Of a stretch of 64,000 nucleotides of DNA, positions 38,974 to 48,331 are shown piece after piece. The position numbers and the translations under genes were made by a program. The DNA is from Pyxidicoccus xibeiensis. GTDB taxonomy: Bacteria; Myxococcota; Myxococcia; Myxococcales; Myxococcaceae. The stretch covers positions 166,404 through 230,403 of the forward strand of contig NZ_JAJVKV010000016.1 of assembly GCF_024198175.1 (NCBI RefSeq). Direction: 5' to 3'. The stretch's first letter is position 1. The number at the start of each line of letters is the position of its first letter. A model generated the notes under the pieces. It did not search any database. It saw nothing but the letters and a program-made list of their open reading frames with translations, and was not told the DNA's origin.

Positions 38974-41724
38974 TCAGTACGTCCCCTTCACGCCGAAGAG
39001 CGGGAGGATGATGGGCAGCTGCATGGGTTTGCGCAGCGGGGCGCCGGTGGCGTAGTCGTGGCCGTACTCGTAGCCGAACACCTCCTGCTGGACGGAGATG
39101 TTGAGGATGTCCAGGTAGGCGTCGAGCGTGAAGTCCTCCATGGCCCAGGACTTCGCCGCGCGGAAGTCCACGCGGAAGAAGTTGCCCAGCCGCTCGACGC
39201 GGTCCTCGTCCTGGCGCACCCACTCCCCGCGTCCCTCGCGCCCCGGCACCAGGCGGTGGGTCTGCGACGTCACGTGCCCGGACTCGGGGCGGCCGGTGTT
39301 GAAGTGCACCACCGTGCCCAGCGTCCAGTTGTTGCCGAGCTTGTAGCTGAGGGCGGCGTTGAAGACGTGCGCCTGCTCGAAGGCGAAGGGCAGGGTGCCC
39401 TCCTGCGTCTCCACCACCCGGTTGTCGTCGCCATACCGCTCGAGGCGCACGTGGCGCCTGCTCTGCAGGAAGCTGTAGGAGGCCCAGCCGAACCAGTTGC
39501 GGCCCAGCGGGTGGCGCGCCATCAGCTCGAAGCCGTACGCGTAGCCGCTGGCGGCCAGGTCCTGCGCGGCCAGCGAGCCGCGGCGGCGGTTCTCCACCAC
39601 GTCCTGCACGTCGAACTCCACCGTGCGCGACAGCGGGTTGTAGAAGACGTCACCGCTCAGCTCCAGCCCCTCGAAGGCCTTCCACTCGGCGCCCACGTCG
39701 AGCTGCGCGCCCTCCTGCAGCCCGTAGCGCAGGCCGGCGGTGTCCACCGCGGGCAGGTGCAGCAGCACGGTGGGCGGCTGGTGGAAGAGGCCCGCGCCGC
39801 CCTTGAGGGTGAGCGCGTCCGTCAGCCGGTGGCGCACGGTGAGGCGCGGCTCCACGGCGGTGTGGGTGATGCCGGGCACCAGGTGGTACGCGTCCACGCG
39901 CAGGCCGGGCTGGAAGAGCCAGCGCTCGCCCGGGCTCCACGTCGCGGTGGCGCACGCGCCGGAGAACGTGGCCAGCGACGAGGGGTTCTTCAGCGGGTCC
40001 GGAGCGCTGCCCGGCCGGTAGCCCGGAGGCAGCGCCTGGCCGGTGATGACGGTGGCCGCGCGCCGGTGCTCCACGTCGCCGCCCACCGCCACCTCCAGCG
40101 TCTCACCCAGCCGCCGCGTCCAGCCCGCGCGCAGCGCGACGCTCGTCTGCTCCAGCGCGTACTCACCGACCTGCTCGGAGGCCAGCCCTCCCGCGGGCTG
40201 CTGGCGCGACTCCTCGCCGGTGAGGCCCACCGCGTCCCAGCCCACGGTGAAGCCCAGCTCCGCCTCGCCGCCCGCGAGCGGGTGCGTGCCGCGCAGGTCC
40301 ACCCGGTGGAAGCGCGACACCACGCCGCCTCCCGAGTCACCCTCGTACTCCGTCCCCGGGCTCACGCCCACGTCGTCGGAGCTGCCCAGCGCGAACAGCC
40401 GCAGCCGCCCCTGGCCCACCTTCTGCTCCACGCGCGCCTGGTAGTCCCAGAAGTTGGCGCGCACGTTCTCCGCTCCCGGCTCGTTGAGGAGGTTGGCCCC
40501 CAGCGAAATCAACAGCCCGGTGTAGCTGACGCGGCCGGCGGCGCTGATGGAGGTGCCCGTCTCCTTGAACGGGTACTCGATGAAGCCGCCGCTGTTGATG
40601 AAGTCCGCGTAGGCGGTGAAGTGCAGCCGGTCCTCGCGCGGGCGGGACAGCCGGCCCTCCACCGCGCCGCCCAGCACGCGCCCGAGCCGCACCGGCGGCG
40701 TGCCCGGATAGAAGTCCACGGTGTCGATGAAGTCCGGGTGGATGACGGCGGGCCCCAGCAGCAGGTGGTACAGCATGGGGATGCGCACGCCGTCGAGGAA
40801 GAAGCCGGTGGCCGCCGGCTGGCTGCCGCGCACCACCGGGTAGCTGATGCCCGACGCGAGGCTGCCCACGCCCGGCATCAGCATCACCACGCGGAACGGG
40901 TCTCCCAGCGTGCCGGGCACCTCGCGAATCTCCTGCTCGTGCAGGCTGATGCGGGTGACTTCCGTGCGCGGCCGGTCGTCGCGCACCACCGTCTCATACG
41001 GGTTCACCTGGCCGGGCTGGAGCCGGTAGACGACCTGCAGGGACTGCCCCTGCGCCACCGTCTCCTCGAAGGTGGAGGCCTTGTGGCCGGGGGCGCGCAC
41101 CTCGACCCTGTGGGCGCCGGGCGTGACTTCCAGCGTGAAGCGGCCTGCTGTGTCCACGGCGCCCGCGGGCTCGGCGCTGCCGTCCAGGAAGAGGGTGGCG
41201 TCGGCCAGGGGGCGGCGCGTGCCGCGGGCGCGCACCTCGCCCTGGATGCGCGCGGTGGCGGCGGGGACGACGACGGGCGGCTCGAAGCGGTAGACGAAGG
41301 GCAGGCGCACGGACACCGGCGTGCCGCCCAGCGTGGCCGGGGAGAAGCGCAGGCCCGGCGCGGCCTTCAGCGCGGCCTCGGTGAGGCGCGGCTCGGCGGG
41401 GGCCTGGAGCACCTTCACCTCGGCCACCGCGCCCTCGGCGTCCACCAGCAGCTCCAGCGTCACCTCGCCGGGCGTGCCCTCCAGGCCCTCGGGCCACGCG
41501 GCGGGGGACTCCGCCACCAGCGCGGGCGGCTCCAGCTTCGCCGCGCCGCCGTCGGTGGCCAGGCCCAGGCGGGCGGCATCGTCCGAGGACACGGCGGTGC
41601 CCCCGTCGGTGGCCTGGACATCCACCTCCACCTCGCGCGGCTCGCTGGAGGGAGAGGGCACTCCCTGCGCCATTGCGAGCGCGGGGAGCATTGCCAGCAG
41701 GAGGCAGAGACACTGGAGTTGCAT
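38974..41724 (-). CDS. TonB-dependent receptor with N-terminal TonB-like and carboxypeptidase-like domains
   Basis: 916 residues from the ATG at 41724 (signal CLCLLLAMLPALAMAQ). Residues about 80-160 look like a TonB C-terminal domain (TLELLVDAEGAVAEVKVLQA, then LKAAPGLRFSPATLGG). A carboxypeptidase-regulatory-like domain (about 175-260), a plug domain (about 285-400) and a 22-strand barrel to the end follow. A TonB-type domain on the receptor itself is unusual: the receptor is normally contacted by a separate TonB. The ligand is unknown. A LVIVD-repeat gene lies upstream and a lipoprotein gene downstream. Confidence 0.85.
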   Translation of the reverse strand: MQLQCLCLLLAMLPALAMAQGVPSPSSEPREVEVDVQATDGGTAVSSDDAARLGLATDGGAAKLEPPALVAESPAAWPEGLEGTPGEVTLELLVDAEGAVAEVKVLQAPAEPRLTEAALKAAPGLRFSPATLGGTPVSVRLPFVYRFEPPVVVPAATARIQGEVRARGTRRPLADATLFLDGSAEPAGAVDTAGRFTLEVTPGAHRVEVRAPGHKASTFEETVAQGQSLQVVYRLQPGQVNPYETVVRDDRPRTEVTRISLHEQEIREVPGTLGDPFRVVMLMPGVGSLASGISYPVVRGSQPAATGFFLDGVRIPMLYHLLLGPAVIHPDFIDTVDFYPGTPPVRLGRVLGGAVEGRLSRPREDRLHFTAYADFINSGGFIEYPFKETGTSISAAGRVSYTGLLISLGANLLNEPGAENVRANFWDYQARVEQKVGQGRLRLFALGSSDDVGVSPGTEYEGDSGGGVVSRFHRVDLRGTHPLAGGEAELGFTVGWDAVGLTGEESRQQPAGGLASEQVGEYALEQTSVALRAGWTRRLGETLEVAVGGDVEHRRAATVITGQALPPGYRPGSAPDPLKNPSSLATFSGACATATWSPGERWLFQPGLRVDAYHLVPGITHTAVEPRLTVRHRLTDALTLKGGAGLFHQPPTVLLHLPAVDTAGLRYGLQEGAQLDVGAEWKAFEGLELSGDVFYNPLSRTVEFDVQDVVENRRRGSLAAQDLAASGYAYGFELMARHPLGRNWFGWASYSFLQSRRHVRLERYGDDNRVVETQEGTLPFAFEQAHVFNAALSYKLGNNWTLGTVVHFNTGRPESGHVTSQTHRLVPGREGRGEWVRQDEDRVERLGNFFRVDFRAAKSWAMEDFTLDAYLDILNISVQQEVFGYEYGHDYATGAPLRKPMQLPIILPLFGVKGTY

Positions 41725-41849
41725 CACACGCACCAGAACCGAAGCTCGCGAAACTGTCACTCCGGCCAGTGCGGTTCGCGGCTGCCGCCTATATCAGCCA
41801 GGGGATTCCTCCCAAAACCCCCCACCCGGCTGGCGCGGTCAGTGCCCCG

Positions 41850-43550
41850 TCATTTTTCCAGCGGACCCTCGCTGGGGTTGAAGGGCCGGTGGGAGGCGGG
41901 CGCCGCCGGCCGGGGCGGCAGCGGGGGTGGGGCGAGGTAGTTGGTGTTGCTGACGAACAGGCCCGTGCGGGGCAGCTCGCTGGCGCGGGGGCCCTTGTAG
42001 CGCAGCACGTAGAGGCCGCTGTTCTCGTCGGTGATGTAGATGAGGCCGTTGTAGAGGATGGGGTGCGGCCACATCCACACGTCCGGGCTGTCGCGGAAGC
42101 GCTCCACCACGCGCGACGCGGGCTTGGGGACATAGACGCCCACCTCCATGGGGAGCGCGGGGTTGGCGATGTCCCAGACGCGCAGCCCCGCCGAGTACCA
42201 GGAGACGAAGAAGAGGTTGGGGAAGACGAGCTGCTGGTGCGGGGAGAACTCGCGCAACAGCGACGGGTCTCCCGGGCCGCCGGTGACGCAGTTGGCCTCC
42301 AGGTTCTCCGGCAGCATGTAGCGCGAGACGACCTGGGGCCGCCGCTCGTTGGAGATGTCGAGGATGTGGCCCCAGCTCCACGGGCAGGTGTTGGTGCCGT
42401 TGCGCTCGCCGGAGATGACGAGGTACGGCCGGCCCGGCACCGGGTACACCGAGTGCTCCGTCCACGCATACGGCGGCGTGAAGTCCACCCGCGCGTCCGG
42501 GTGCGGGTTGAGCTTGCGCAGGCAGAGGCGGGGGTCGGTGTTGCTCGTCTCGTCCACGGTGACGGTGTCGCGGATGCACGGCTCCTTGTTCGCCAGCCGC
42601 GTGCTGTCCAGCACGTAGTAGCCGCCGTGGATGTTGGCCACGTACACCCGCGTGCCGTCCGCGGAGACGGACATGGAGTGCACGTTGTTGCGCTGCACGG
42701 CGGACTTCTCGGTGTCGAAGACGAAGTGGTCGTCGCGCCACTCGAACGGCTCCACCGGCTGCACGCGGGGCACGGCGGGGGTGAGGGTGAAGGTGGCCAC
42801 CGGCTCGGGGCTGATGGGGCCGTCCGGGGGCGCCATCAGCTCGAAGACGCGCAGGGACGGCTCGCGCACGTCGCCCAGGTGGATGGAGGAATACAGGAGG
42901 AAGCGCGCGGGCTCGCGCGGGTCCCTCCACAGGAAGAACTCTTGCGGCCGGTCGACGCCGAGCGAAATCGTCTGCCGCAGCACGGGCCGGCGGCAGTCGG
43001 TGATGTCATAGACCTGGTAGTTGTTCACCGCGCCGCTGTCCGGGCCCACCTCGCGGAAGTTCATGATGATGAGGGTGCGCGCGTCGGGGATGGTGCGCAG
43101 CTCTCGCGACGTGGCGTTGAGAGTCGTCGGCAGCGCGCCCACGGGACGTGGCCTGCGGGGGTTGGAGATGTCGACGATGAGCACCTCGGGCGGCAGGGGC
43201 GGGGTGCCGAACGCGGGTCCGGTGCCGGGTCTTCGCCCGATGCGGCTGCCCACGTAGAGACAGTCGCCAGCGATGCCGGTGGGGCCATTGCGGCCCCGGG
43301 CGATGGTGTCTCCCGGGTTGGGCAGCGGGTGGTAGCCGATGAGCTCGAAGTGGTCGTTCTGCGGCAGCTCATGGAGCGGCTGTCTCAGCGCGCCGATGAT
43401 GGGGCGCGGCACCTTCTTGAAGGGCGTGTCCACCACGGGCGGGAAGCGTGGCCGCCAGTCGGCGTCCTGTGACTGGGCTTCGGCCGTCAGGGGCCACGCG
43501 AGCGCCAGCAGCCACACGAGGGCCAGGGACTTCCTCACTGCTCCAGCCAT
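41850..43550 (-). CDS. LVIVD-repeat beta-propeller protein
   Basis: 566 residues from the ATG at 43550 (AGAGG 5 bases upstream) with a signal peptide (LALVWLLALAWPLTAEAQ). Repeats of the LVIVD type are visible, for example PPEVLIVDISNPRRPRPVGA, NYQVYDITDCRRPVLRQTIS, SAGLRVWDIANPALPMEVGV. These are bacterial surface propellers thought to mediate adhesion or binding. It lies 125 bases before the TonB receptor, perhaps in the same operon. Confidence 0.83.
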   Translation of the reverse strand: MAGAVRKSLALVWLLALAWPLTAEAQSQDADWRPRFPPVVDTPFKKVPRPIIGALRQPLHELPQNDHFELIGYHPLPNPGDTIARGRNGPTGIAGDCLYVGSRIGRRPGTGPAFGTPPLPPEVLIVDISNPRRPRPVGALPTTLNATSRELRTIPDARTLIIMNFREVGPDSGAVNNYQVYDITDCRRPVLRQTISLGVDRPQEFFLWRDPREPARFLLYSSIHLGDVREPSLRVFELMAPPDGPISPEPVATFTLTPAVPRVQPVEPFEWRDDHFVFDTEKSAVQRNNVHSMSVSADGTRVYVANIHGGYYVLDSTRLANKEPCIRDTVTVDETSNTDPRLCLRKLNPHPDARVDFTPPYAWTEHSVYPVPGRPYLVISGERNGTNTCPWSWGHILDISNERRPQVVSRYMLPENLEANCVTGGPGDPSLLREFSPHQQLVFPNLFFVSWYSAGLRVWDIANPALPMEVGVYVPKPASRVVERFRDSPDVWMWPHPILYNGLIYITDENSGLYVLRYKGPRASELPRTGLFVSNTNYLAPPPLPPRPAAPASHRPFNPSEGPLEK

Positions 43551-43748
43551 GGGGACCTCTACGGGGGCGCGGCGCCGGAGGGCTCTTGCGGCGCGGCGGG
43601 TGGGGCCGGAAGGTGGTGATGGCGTCCGGGCGCACCAGGGGGCCTGGGGTGGGGGCTCCGCGCAGGACGGAGGACAACTTCCCTGGCTCACGGGGTACGC
43701 GTGGAAGATGAGAAAGTGGGGCTTCCAGGCCCTGGCGGGAGGACCGAG

Positions 43749-44246
43749 ATGACGGGCGAGTCACCGGACGTGCTGGCGCGGGAGGTACTGGAGCGGTGCC
43801 GGGCCGCGGGCGTGCGGCTGGCGCTGGTGGAGGCGTGTACGGGCGGGCTCCTCTGCGCGAGGCTGACGGACGTGCCGGGCGCGTCGGCGGTGGTGGAGCG
43901 CGGCTTCGTGCCCTACTCGCACGAGTCCAAGGTGGAGCAGCTGGGCGTGCCGCTGGAGCTGCTCCAGGCGCACGGCTCGGTGAGCGTGGAGGCGGCGGAG
44001 GCGCTGGCCCGGGGCGCGCTGGAGCGCTCGCGCGCGGACTGGGCGGTGGCGGAGACGGGCATCGCCGGCCCGGGCGGAGGCACGCCGCAGAAGCCCGTGG
44101 GGCTGGCCTTCATCGCCGTGCTGCGCAGGGGGGAACAGGCCACGGTGGAGCGCCACGTCTTCACGGGAGAGCGTGCGGGAATCCGCCGCGCGGTGGCGGA
44201 GCGGGCGCTGGCGCTGTTGCTGGAGCAACTGGGCACGGCTTCCTGA
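43749..44246 (+). CDS. cinA: CinA family protein, nicotinamide-nucleotide amidohydrolase
   Basis: 165 residues, only the C-terminal CinA domain (PncC-like), without the N-terminal molybdopterin-like half. Motifs: LALVEACTGGLLCARLTDVP, FVPYSHESKVEQLGVP, and the active loop ETGIAGPGGGTPQKPVGLAF. These enzymes deamidate NMN to nicotinate mononucleotide in the NAD salvage cycle. The ATG at 43749 starts at the position expected for the family. It is a single gene divergent from the LVIVD gene. Confidence 0.9.
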   Translation: MTGESPDVLAREVLERCRAAGVRLALVEACTGGLLCARLTDVPGASAVVERGFVPYSHESKVEQLGVPLELLQAHGSVSVEAAEALARGALERSRADWAVAETGIAGPGGGTPQKPVGLAFIAVLRRGEQATVERHVFTGERAGIRRAVAERALALLLEQLGTAS

Positions 44247-44363
44247 ACTGAACGCTCGCACCGCCCTGCCGGACGCCTATCGACGGACCTCGGGGTTCTC
44301 TACGCTCCAATCCTCGCTCAACCGGTTCAACGGTGAATCCATGTGAGTGAAGGGGGGAGTCCC

Positions 44364-44762
44364 GTGTTCCAGCTCGAGGTGGACCGGCGGCACGCCATCG
44401 TGGACTTCATCCTGGACGGGTACCTCCGCGTGGAGGAGATGCAGCGCTTCGTGGCGCAGCTGAGGGCGGCGACGGAGTCGCTGCGGGGGCGGGACATCAA
44501 GCTGAAGGCGGACCTGCGCACCTTCAAGCCGGTGTCACCGGAGGCGGCGGACCTGCTGCGCCGCGCGCAGGAGTACGGGCTGCGCTGCGGTGTGGTGCGG
44601 GTGGCGGAGCTGGTGGAGAGCCAGATTGTCTCGCTGCAGTTGCAACGCATTGCCCGGGAGAGCCGGGCGGACCGGGTGCTCAAGCGCTTCTGGCAGGAGT
44701 CGGCCGCGCGCCAGTGGCTCATCCACGGTGACGCGGGCGCGGGTGTGCACCCGGGGGCGTGA
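44364..44762 (+). CDS. STAS-like protein
   Basis: 132 residues from a GTG at 44364 that has GGGGGAG 5 bases upstream; an in-frame GTG at 44343 has none. The first 100 residues alternate strands and helices as in the SpoIIAA/STAS-like fold (FQLEVDRRHAIVDFILDGYL, KLKADLRTFKPVSPEAADLL). Function unknown; such proteins often act as regulators or lipid carriers. It stands between CinA and the convergent cassette 3. Confidence 0.6.
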   Translation: MFQLEVDRRHAIVDFILDGYLRVEEMQRFVAQLRAATESLRGRDIKLKADLRTFKPVSPEAADLLRRAQEYGLRCGVVRVAELVESQIVSLQLQRIARESRADRVLKRFWQESAARQWLIHGDAGAGVHPGA

Positions 44763-44784
44763 GGCCTTCACGCCTCCCGAAGCG

Positions 44785-46110
44785 TCAGCCCCGGAGGCCC
44801 TCGGCGAAGGGCCGGCTGATGGAAGACGCCGGCACCGAGCGCGCCTCCTTCCAGGTGGCGAGCTGCTGCGAGACGAAGCCCCGCGTGGGCACCAGGATGG
44901 CGCCCCGGCTGCGCAGCGCCAGCTCCAGGGCCAGCGCATGGCGGCGCCGCATGGGAGCACTGACGAGCGCTTCGAGCAGGGCCTGCGGAGTGAAGGGCTG
45001 CCCCGCGAGGTAGCGCTGCTTCACGTCCAGCTTCTGGCGCGTCTCCTGCCACCACGCCGTCACGGTGTCGGGCTGGGGCAGCGGCAGCGAGTCCTCCGGC
45101 TTCGCCGACAGGTCCGCGTCGAGGTCGTCCTCCTCCAGGGGAGGAAGCGCGTCGTCCTCTTCTTCCCGCACGGCCGCGTACTGCTCCACGAGGCGCAGCC
45201 CGGTGATGGCGGAGAAGGCCTCGCCCGCGAGCGCCGCCACGGGCTTCTGCCGCATCAGCTCCACGCAGGCGTCGGCGGCGGCCATGCGGCCACTGAAGCC
45301 GAGCGCCCACAGCACGTCCCGCTGGAGCTTCGCGTCCGGGAGCAGCTCCAGCAGCCGCTTCACGTCGCGCTCGTCCCCGCTCATGCCCAGCAGCAGCAGG
45401 GGCAGCCGGCCGCCGGGCGTGCGGGACTCGGCCACGGCCTGGCACGCGGCCCAGGCGCTGCGGTGGCCTCCCAGCAGCCCCGCGACGATGGCGGCGTCAC
45501 GCAGCGCGGGCTCGCCCGAGTCCAGCGCGCGCTGAAGCACGGAGGAGTCCAGCGGCAGCCGGGCACGGCTGGCGGCGCGAAGGGCGGCGGCGGCCACCTG
45601 CGGCTCCGGGTGCGCGAGGAACGGCGTGCACAGCGGCGCCGTGGTCAGCCCGTGCGAGCCCAGCGTGTCGAGCACCAGGGCGAACAGCTCCGGCAGGCCA
45701 TCCTCCTTCTTCAGGAGTGACGGCAGGTCCGCGGGAATGGCGGCAGGGGAGGACAGCTCGAGGGCGCGCCGGAGTGCAACGAGCGCGGGAGGCTCGGCCA
45801 CGGGAAGCGCGGCGAGCACCGCGGCGGGGCCGGAAGGCTCCTCGGCGCCGAGCAGCGCGAGGGCCGCCGCGACGACGCGCTCGGGCTCGTCCGCCAGCGC
45901 GGGCACCAGCAGGCGCTTCGCGACGGGCTCACCGCCCAGCACCAGCGCATCCACGTGCGCGGCGACCGGCTCCTCCAGCTCCGCCACTTCCTCCAGCGTG
46001 TAGTCAGGCGCGTCGAGCGCCTTCTCCCGCTGCGTCCACCGGAACGCGCCTTCGTTGAGGTGCTCCTCGTAGATGTCCCAGCGCAGCGTCCGTCCGGAGT
46101 GCTCGGCCAT
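44785..46110 (-). CDS. HEAT-repeat protein, TIGR02270 family (cassette 3)
   Basis: 441 residues. Repeating helical pairs, colinear with the N-terminal half of the cassette 2 fusion: IYEEHLNEGAFRWTQREKAL near the start, LWALGFSGRMAAADACVELM in the middle and PMRRRHALALELALRSRGAI near the end. TIGR02270 proteins occur almost only in T6SS-associated gene sets of myxobacteria and relatives. An acidic insert (REEEDDALPPLEEDDLDADL) is present that the cassette 2 copy lacks. It is the last gene of cassette 3, 6 bases after the DUF6484 stop. Confidence 0.82.
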   Translation of the reverse strand: MAEHSGRTLRWDIYEEHLNEGAFRWTQREKALDAPDYTLEEVAELEEPVAAHVDALVLGGEPVAKRLLVPALADEPERVVAAALALLGAEEPSGPAAVLAALPVAEPPALVALRRALELSSPAAIPADLPSLLKKEDGLPELFALVLDTLGSHGLTTAPLCTPFLAHPEPQVAAAALRAASRARLPLDSSVLQRALDSGEPALRDAAIVAGLLGGHRSAWAACQAVAESRTPGGRLPLLLLGMSGDERDVKRLLELLPDAKLQRDVLWALGFSGRMAAADACVELMRQKPVAALAGEAFSAITGLRLVEQYAAVREEEDDALPPLEEDDLDADLSAKPEDSLPLPQPDTVTAWWQETRQKLDVKQRYLAGQPFTPQALLEALVSAPMRRRHALALELALRSRGAILVPTRGFVSQQLATWKEARSVPASSISRPFAEGLRG

Positions 46111-46116
46111 GGCGGG

Positions 46117-46638
46117 CTAGTTGATCTCCACGGAGCCACCCTTGATGCGGTGGGTGCCGGTGGCGCGGGATTCGAGGTAGGTGCCCTTCACGATGACCTT
46201 GCCGTTGCGGCGCAGGGTGATGCTGGCCTCGCCGCACTTGAGGACGATTTCGTCCTGGCCCTCGATGACCACGCGCTTGCCGTCCACGTGGGCCTCGGTG
46301 GGAGCCCGTGCCTCTTCGGGGGGCGCGTTCAGCAGGGAGTCCAGCAGGGGCGTCGGGCTGGGCTCCTGGATGAGGCCCATTACGAAGGGCAGGCGCGGGT
46401 CGCCGTTCTCGAAGAGGAGGACGACCTTCTGCTTCTGGGCCACGGCGGCCTGGAGCGTCTTCGCATCCACTGCCACGGCGAGCCGGGCGCGCACGGGGCC
46501 CGTGGTGTTGCCGGGGAAGTCGACGAGGACGGCGCCCGAGGCATCGAGCCCGGCGAGCTGGCCTCCGCGACTGCCGAGGATGGGCTCCGGGGTGTGCAGC
46601 TCCGGGGCGAGGGGCTTCCTGTCGGGAGGTGCGCTCAT
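46117..46638 (-). CDS. DUF6484 protein (cassette 3)
   Basis: 173 residues from the ATG at 46638. It is colinear with the cassette 2 copy (KVVLLFENGDPRLPFVMGLI, EIVLKCGEASITLRRNGKVI, RIKGGSVEIN at the end). It lies between DUF4150 and the HEAT protein, 25 bases after the former. The role is as for the other copy: a spike-associated protein by context, without biochemical proof. Confidence 0.82.
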   Translation of the reverse strand: MSAPPDRKPLAPELHTPEPILGSRGGQLAGLDASGAVLVDFPGNTTGPVRARLAVAVDAKTLQAAVAQKQKVVLLFENGDPRLPFVMGLIQEPSPTPLLDSLLNAPPEEARAPTEAHVDGKRVVIEGQDEIVLKCGEASITLRRNGKVIVKGTYLESRATGTHRIKGGSVEIN

Positions 46639-46663
46639 GGAGTGGCTTCCAGCGTGCGGGGGC

Positions 46664-47128
46664 CTAGACGTCGTGGTCGCAGACGAGGCACTTGGGTTTG
46701 CCCGGTCCATCACCGCTGGCCATGACGGGCCCCTGGATGACGGGGAAGGGGGGCGTGTTCTTGTCGTTGTGGAGCATCAGGTCCATGGCGCGCGCCACAT
46801 TCTTTCCCTCGAACTTCACGTCGAAGGAGAAGTTGACGAACTCGGCCTTGCCCTTGGTCTTGCTGGAGGCTACGCCGCCACCGGCGGTGCCCGCCTCGTC
46901 GCCGGTGCTCGTCTTGAAGTTGGAGTCCTTCACGCACACCGGGTTGCCGGCCACGGACACCTTCTTGGTGCCCTTATCGGTGTCCGAGGACTGGGCGATG
47001 TTGGGGTACGGAATGGGCACGGGCCCGGCGGGGCTGGGCGTCTTGCACACGTCCGGGAAGGCCGTGGTGATGCCGCCGCTGTCCTTGGTCACCACGGACA
47101 TCTTGTTCACACCGGTATTGACGGGCAT
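46664..47128 (-). CDS. PAAR-like DUF4150 protein (cassette 3)
   Basis: 154 residues from the ATG at 47128. It has the same landmarks as the cassette 2 copy, including CKTPSPAGPVPIPYPNIA and GDEAGTAGGGVASSKTKGKA, and about 80% identity by eye over the first 130 residues. The C-terminal tail again has a CxxC pair (KCLVCDHDV). The gene follows the frameshifted ketosynthase-like gene. Confidence 0.88.
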   Translation of the reverse strand: MPVNTGVNKMSVVTKDSGGITTAFPDVCKTPSPAGPVPIPYPNIAQSSDTDKGTKKVSVAGNPVCVKDSNFKTSTGDEAGTAGGGVASSKTKGKAEFVNFSFDVKFEGKNVARAMDLMLHNDKNTPPFPVIQGPVMASGDGPGKPKCLVCDHDV

Positions 47129-47153
47129 GGCGTCCACCTCCAGAGGGGACAGT

Positions 47154-48331
47154 CTACTCCCTCGGGACGACGCTGCGCGAGCCGGGTCGGGCCAGGTCCC
47201 CGGAGTCATGGAAGCCCGGAGAGCCTGGGGCCGTGACAACGAGCGCGGCCCGTGCGCCCTCGTCCGAGCTGCAGGCGAGCAGGAGCTGTGGGCCCGCCGC
47301 GTACCCGCGCGCGAAGGCGCGCACGGCGATACAGAGCTGGAAGAAGCCCGTGGCGCAGCCCACGTCTCCGAAGCTGAGGGCTGGCAGCCATCGTGGCAGC
47401 TGCCCGATGCGCGGAAACGCCTGGCTGCTCCGGAGCAGCGCATGACCCCAGTCCAGGGCGCGCCCATCCTGCCCGTTGAGGTCGTGGATGAGGACACAGG
47501 CCTCCTCGTCCCTCTCGGGGTTGCGCTCCAGGACGTCGCGGAGGGTGCGCGCCAGGACCTCTCCGGGGGCGGGGCTCTCGTCGGCTTCCTCCTCTCCCCA
47601 GGACAGCGGCCCGAGCAGCGCCAGCGGAGGCTGCTGCGGCTCACGAGCGCGGGAGGGCCGGCCGAGGGCCACGAATGCGGCGCCCTCGCCGGGCATCAGC
47701 CCGGTGGGCCGCTCGGGTGTCTTGAGCCTCCCGGTGCCATCCAGCCACTCCAGCGTGGGGGTCTCCAGGAAGCTGTCGACGCCGCCCACCACGCAGAGCT
47801 CCGCCTGCCGGTTGTCCAGCATGGACTCGGCCTGGAGGAGCGCTTCGCCCACGCCCGCATGCCCGCCATGCACGAAGCGCAGCGCTGCTCCGCGCAGCGC
47901 CGTGGCATGAGGGGGCCGAGCATGCCCGCGAAGACATCTCCTTCCCGGGCGCCGGGCGTGCTGCTTCCAGCGCGGCCCAGGTGCGCGAGCAGCAGCGGGC
48001 GCTCATCGCTCGTGGGCAGGTTGATGAGCACCGCGATACGCGAGGCAGGCACGTCTCCCGGAGACCACCGTGTGAGCAAATCCTCGAGCGCCAGCAACGC
48101 GAGGTAGCACAGCCGGGCGAAGCCCTCGAAGCCCTGGACCTCGGCACAGGGATGGCCAGAGACGACGGCGGGCTCCTCCCCGTCCATGCCGGAGAAGAGT
48201 GGCAGCGAGCCGGGCCGGACCAGCCCCGCTCGTGCCGCGGCGCAGGCCGTCACCGCGTCGCCCAGCGAGGACGCCATGCCGATGCCGGTGACGGCGAGTC
48301 TCCGGATGGACGGCTTCGCGGGGCCGCTCAC
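47154..48331 (-). pseudogene. Ketosynthase-fold gene with a frameshift (cassette 3)
   Basis: Two overlapping frames together encode one ketosynthase-like protein of about 392 residues. The first frame (from the ATG at 48331) gives VTGIGMASSLGDAVTACAAA and runs through FAGMLGPLMP. A single-base deletion near 47903 is inferred: one extra C would restore LMPTALRGAALRFVHGGHAG into the second frame, which continues to the end. The restored protein lacks the active Cys and both His (HGGHAGVGEALLQA, LNGQDGRALDWG, LSFGDVGCATG), as in the other two copies. It is either a sequencing error in a short C run or a recent knock-out. The start overlaps the Imm49 stop. Confidence 0.72.

Noticed and set aside
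47154..48331. Programmed frameshift rather than mutation
   Set aside because: No slippery heptamer or pseudoknot can be seen at the site, and the two paralogues are not split there.
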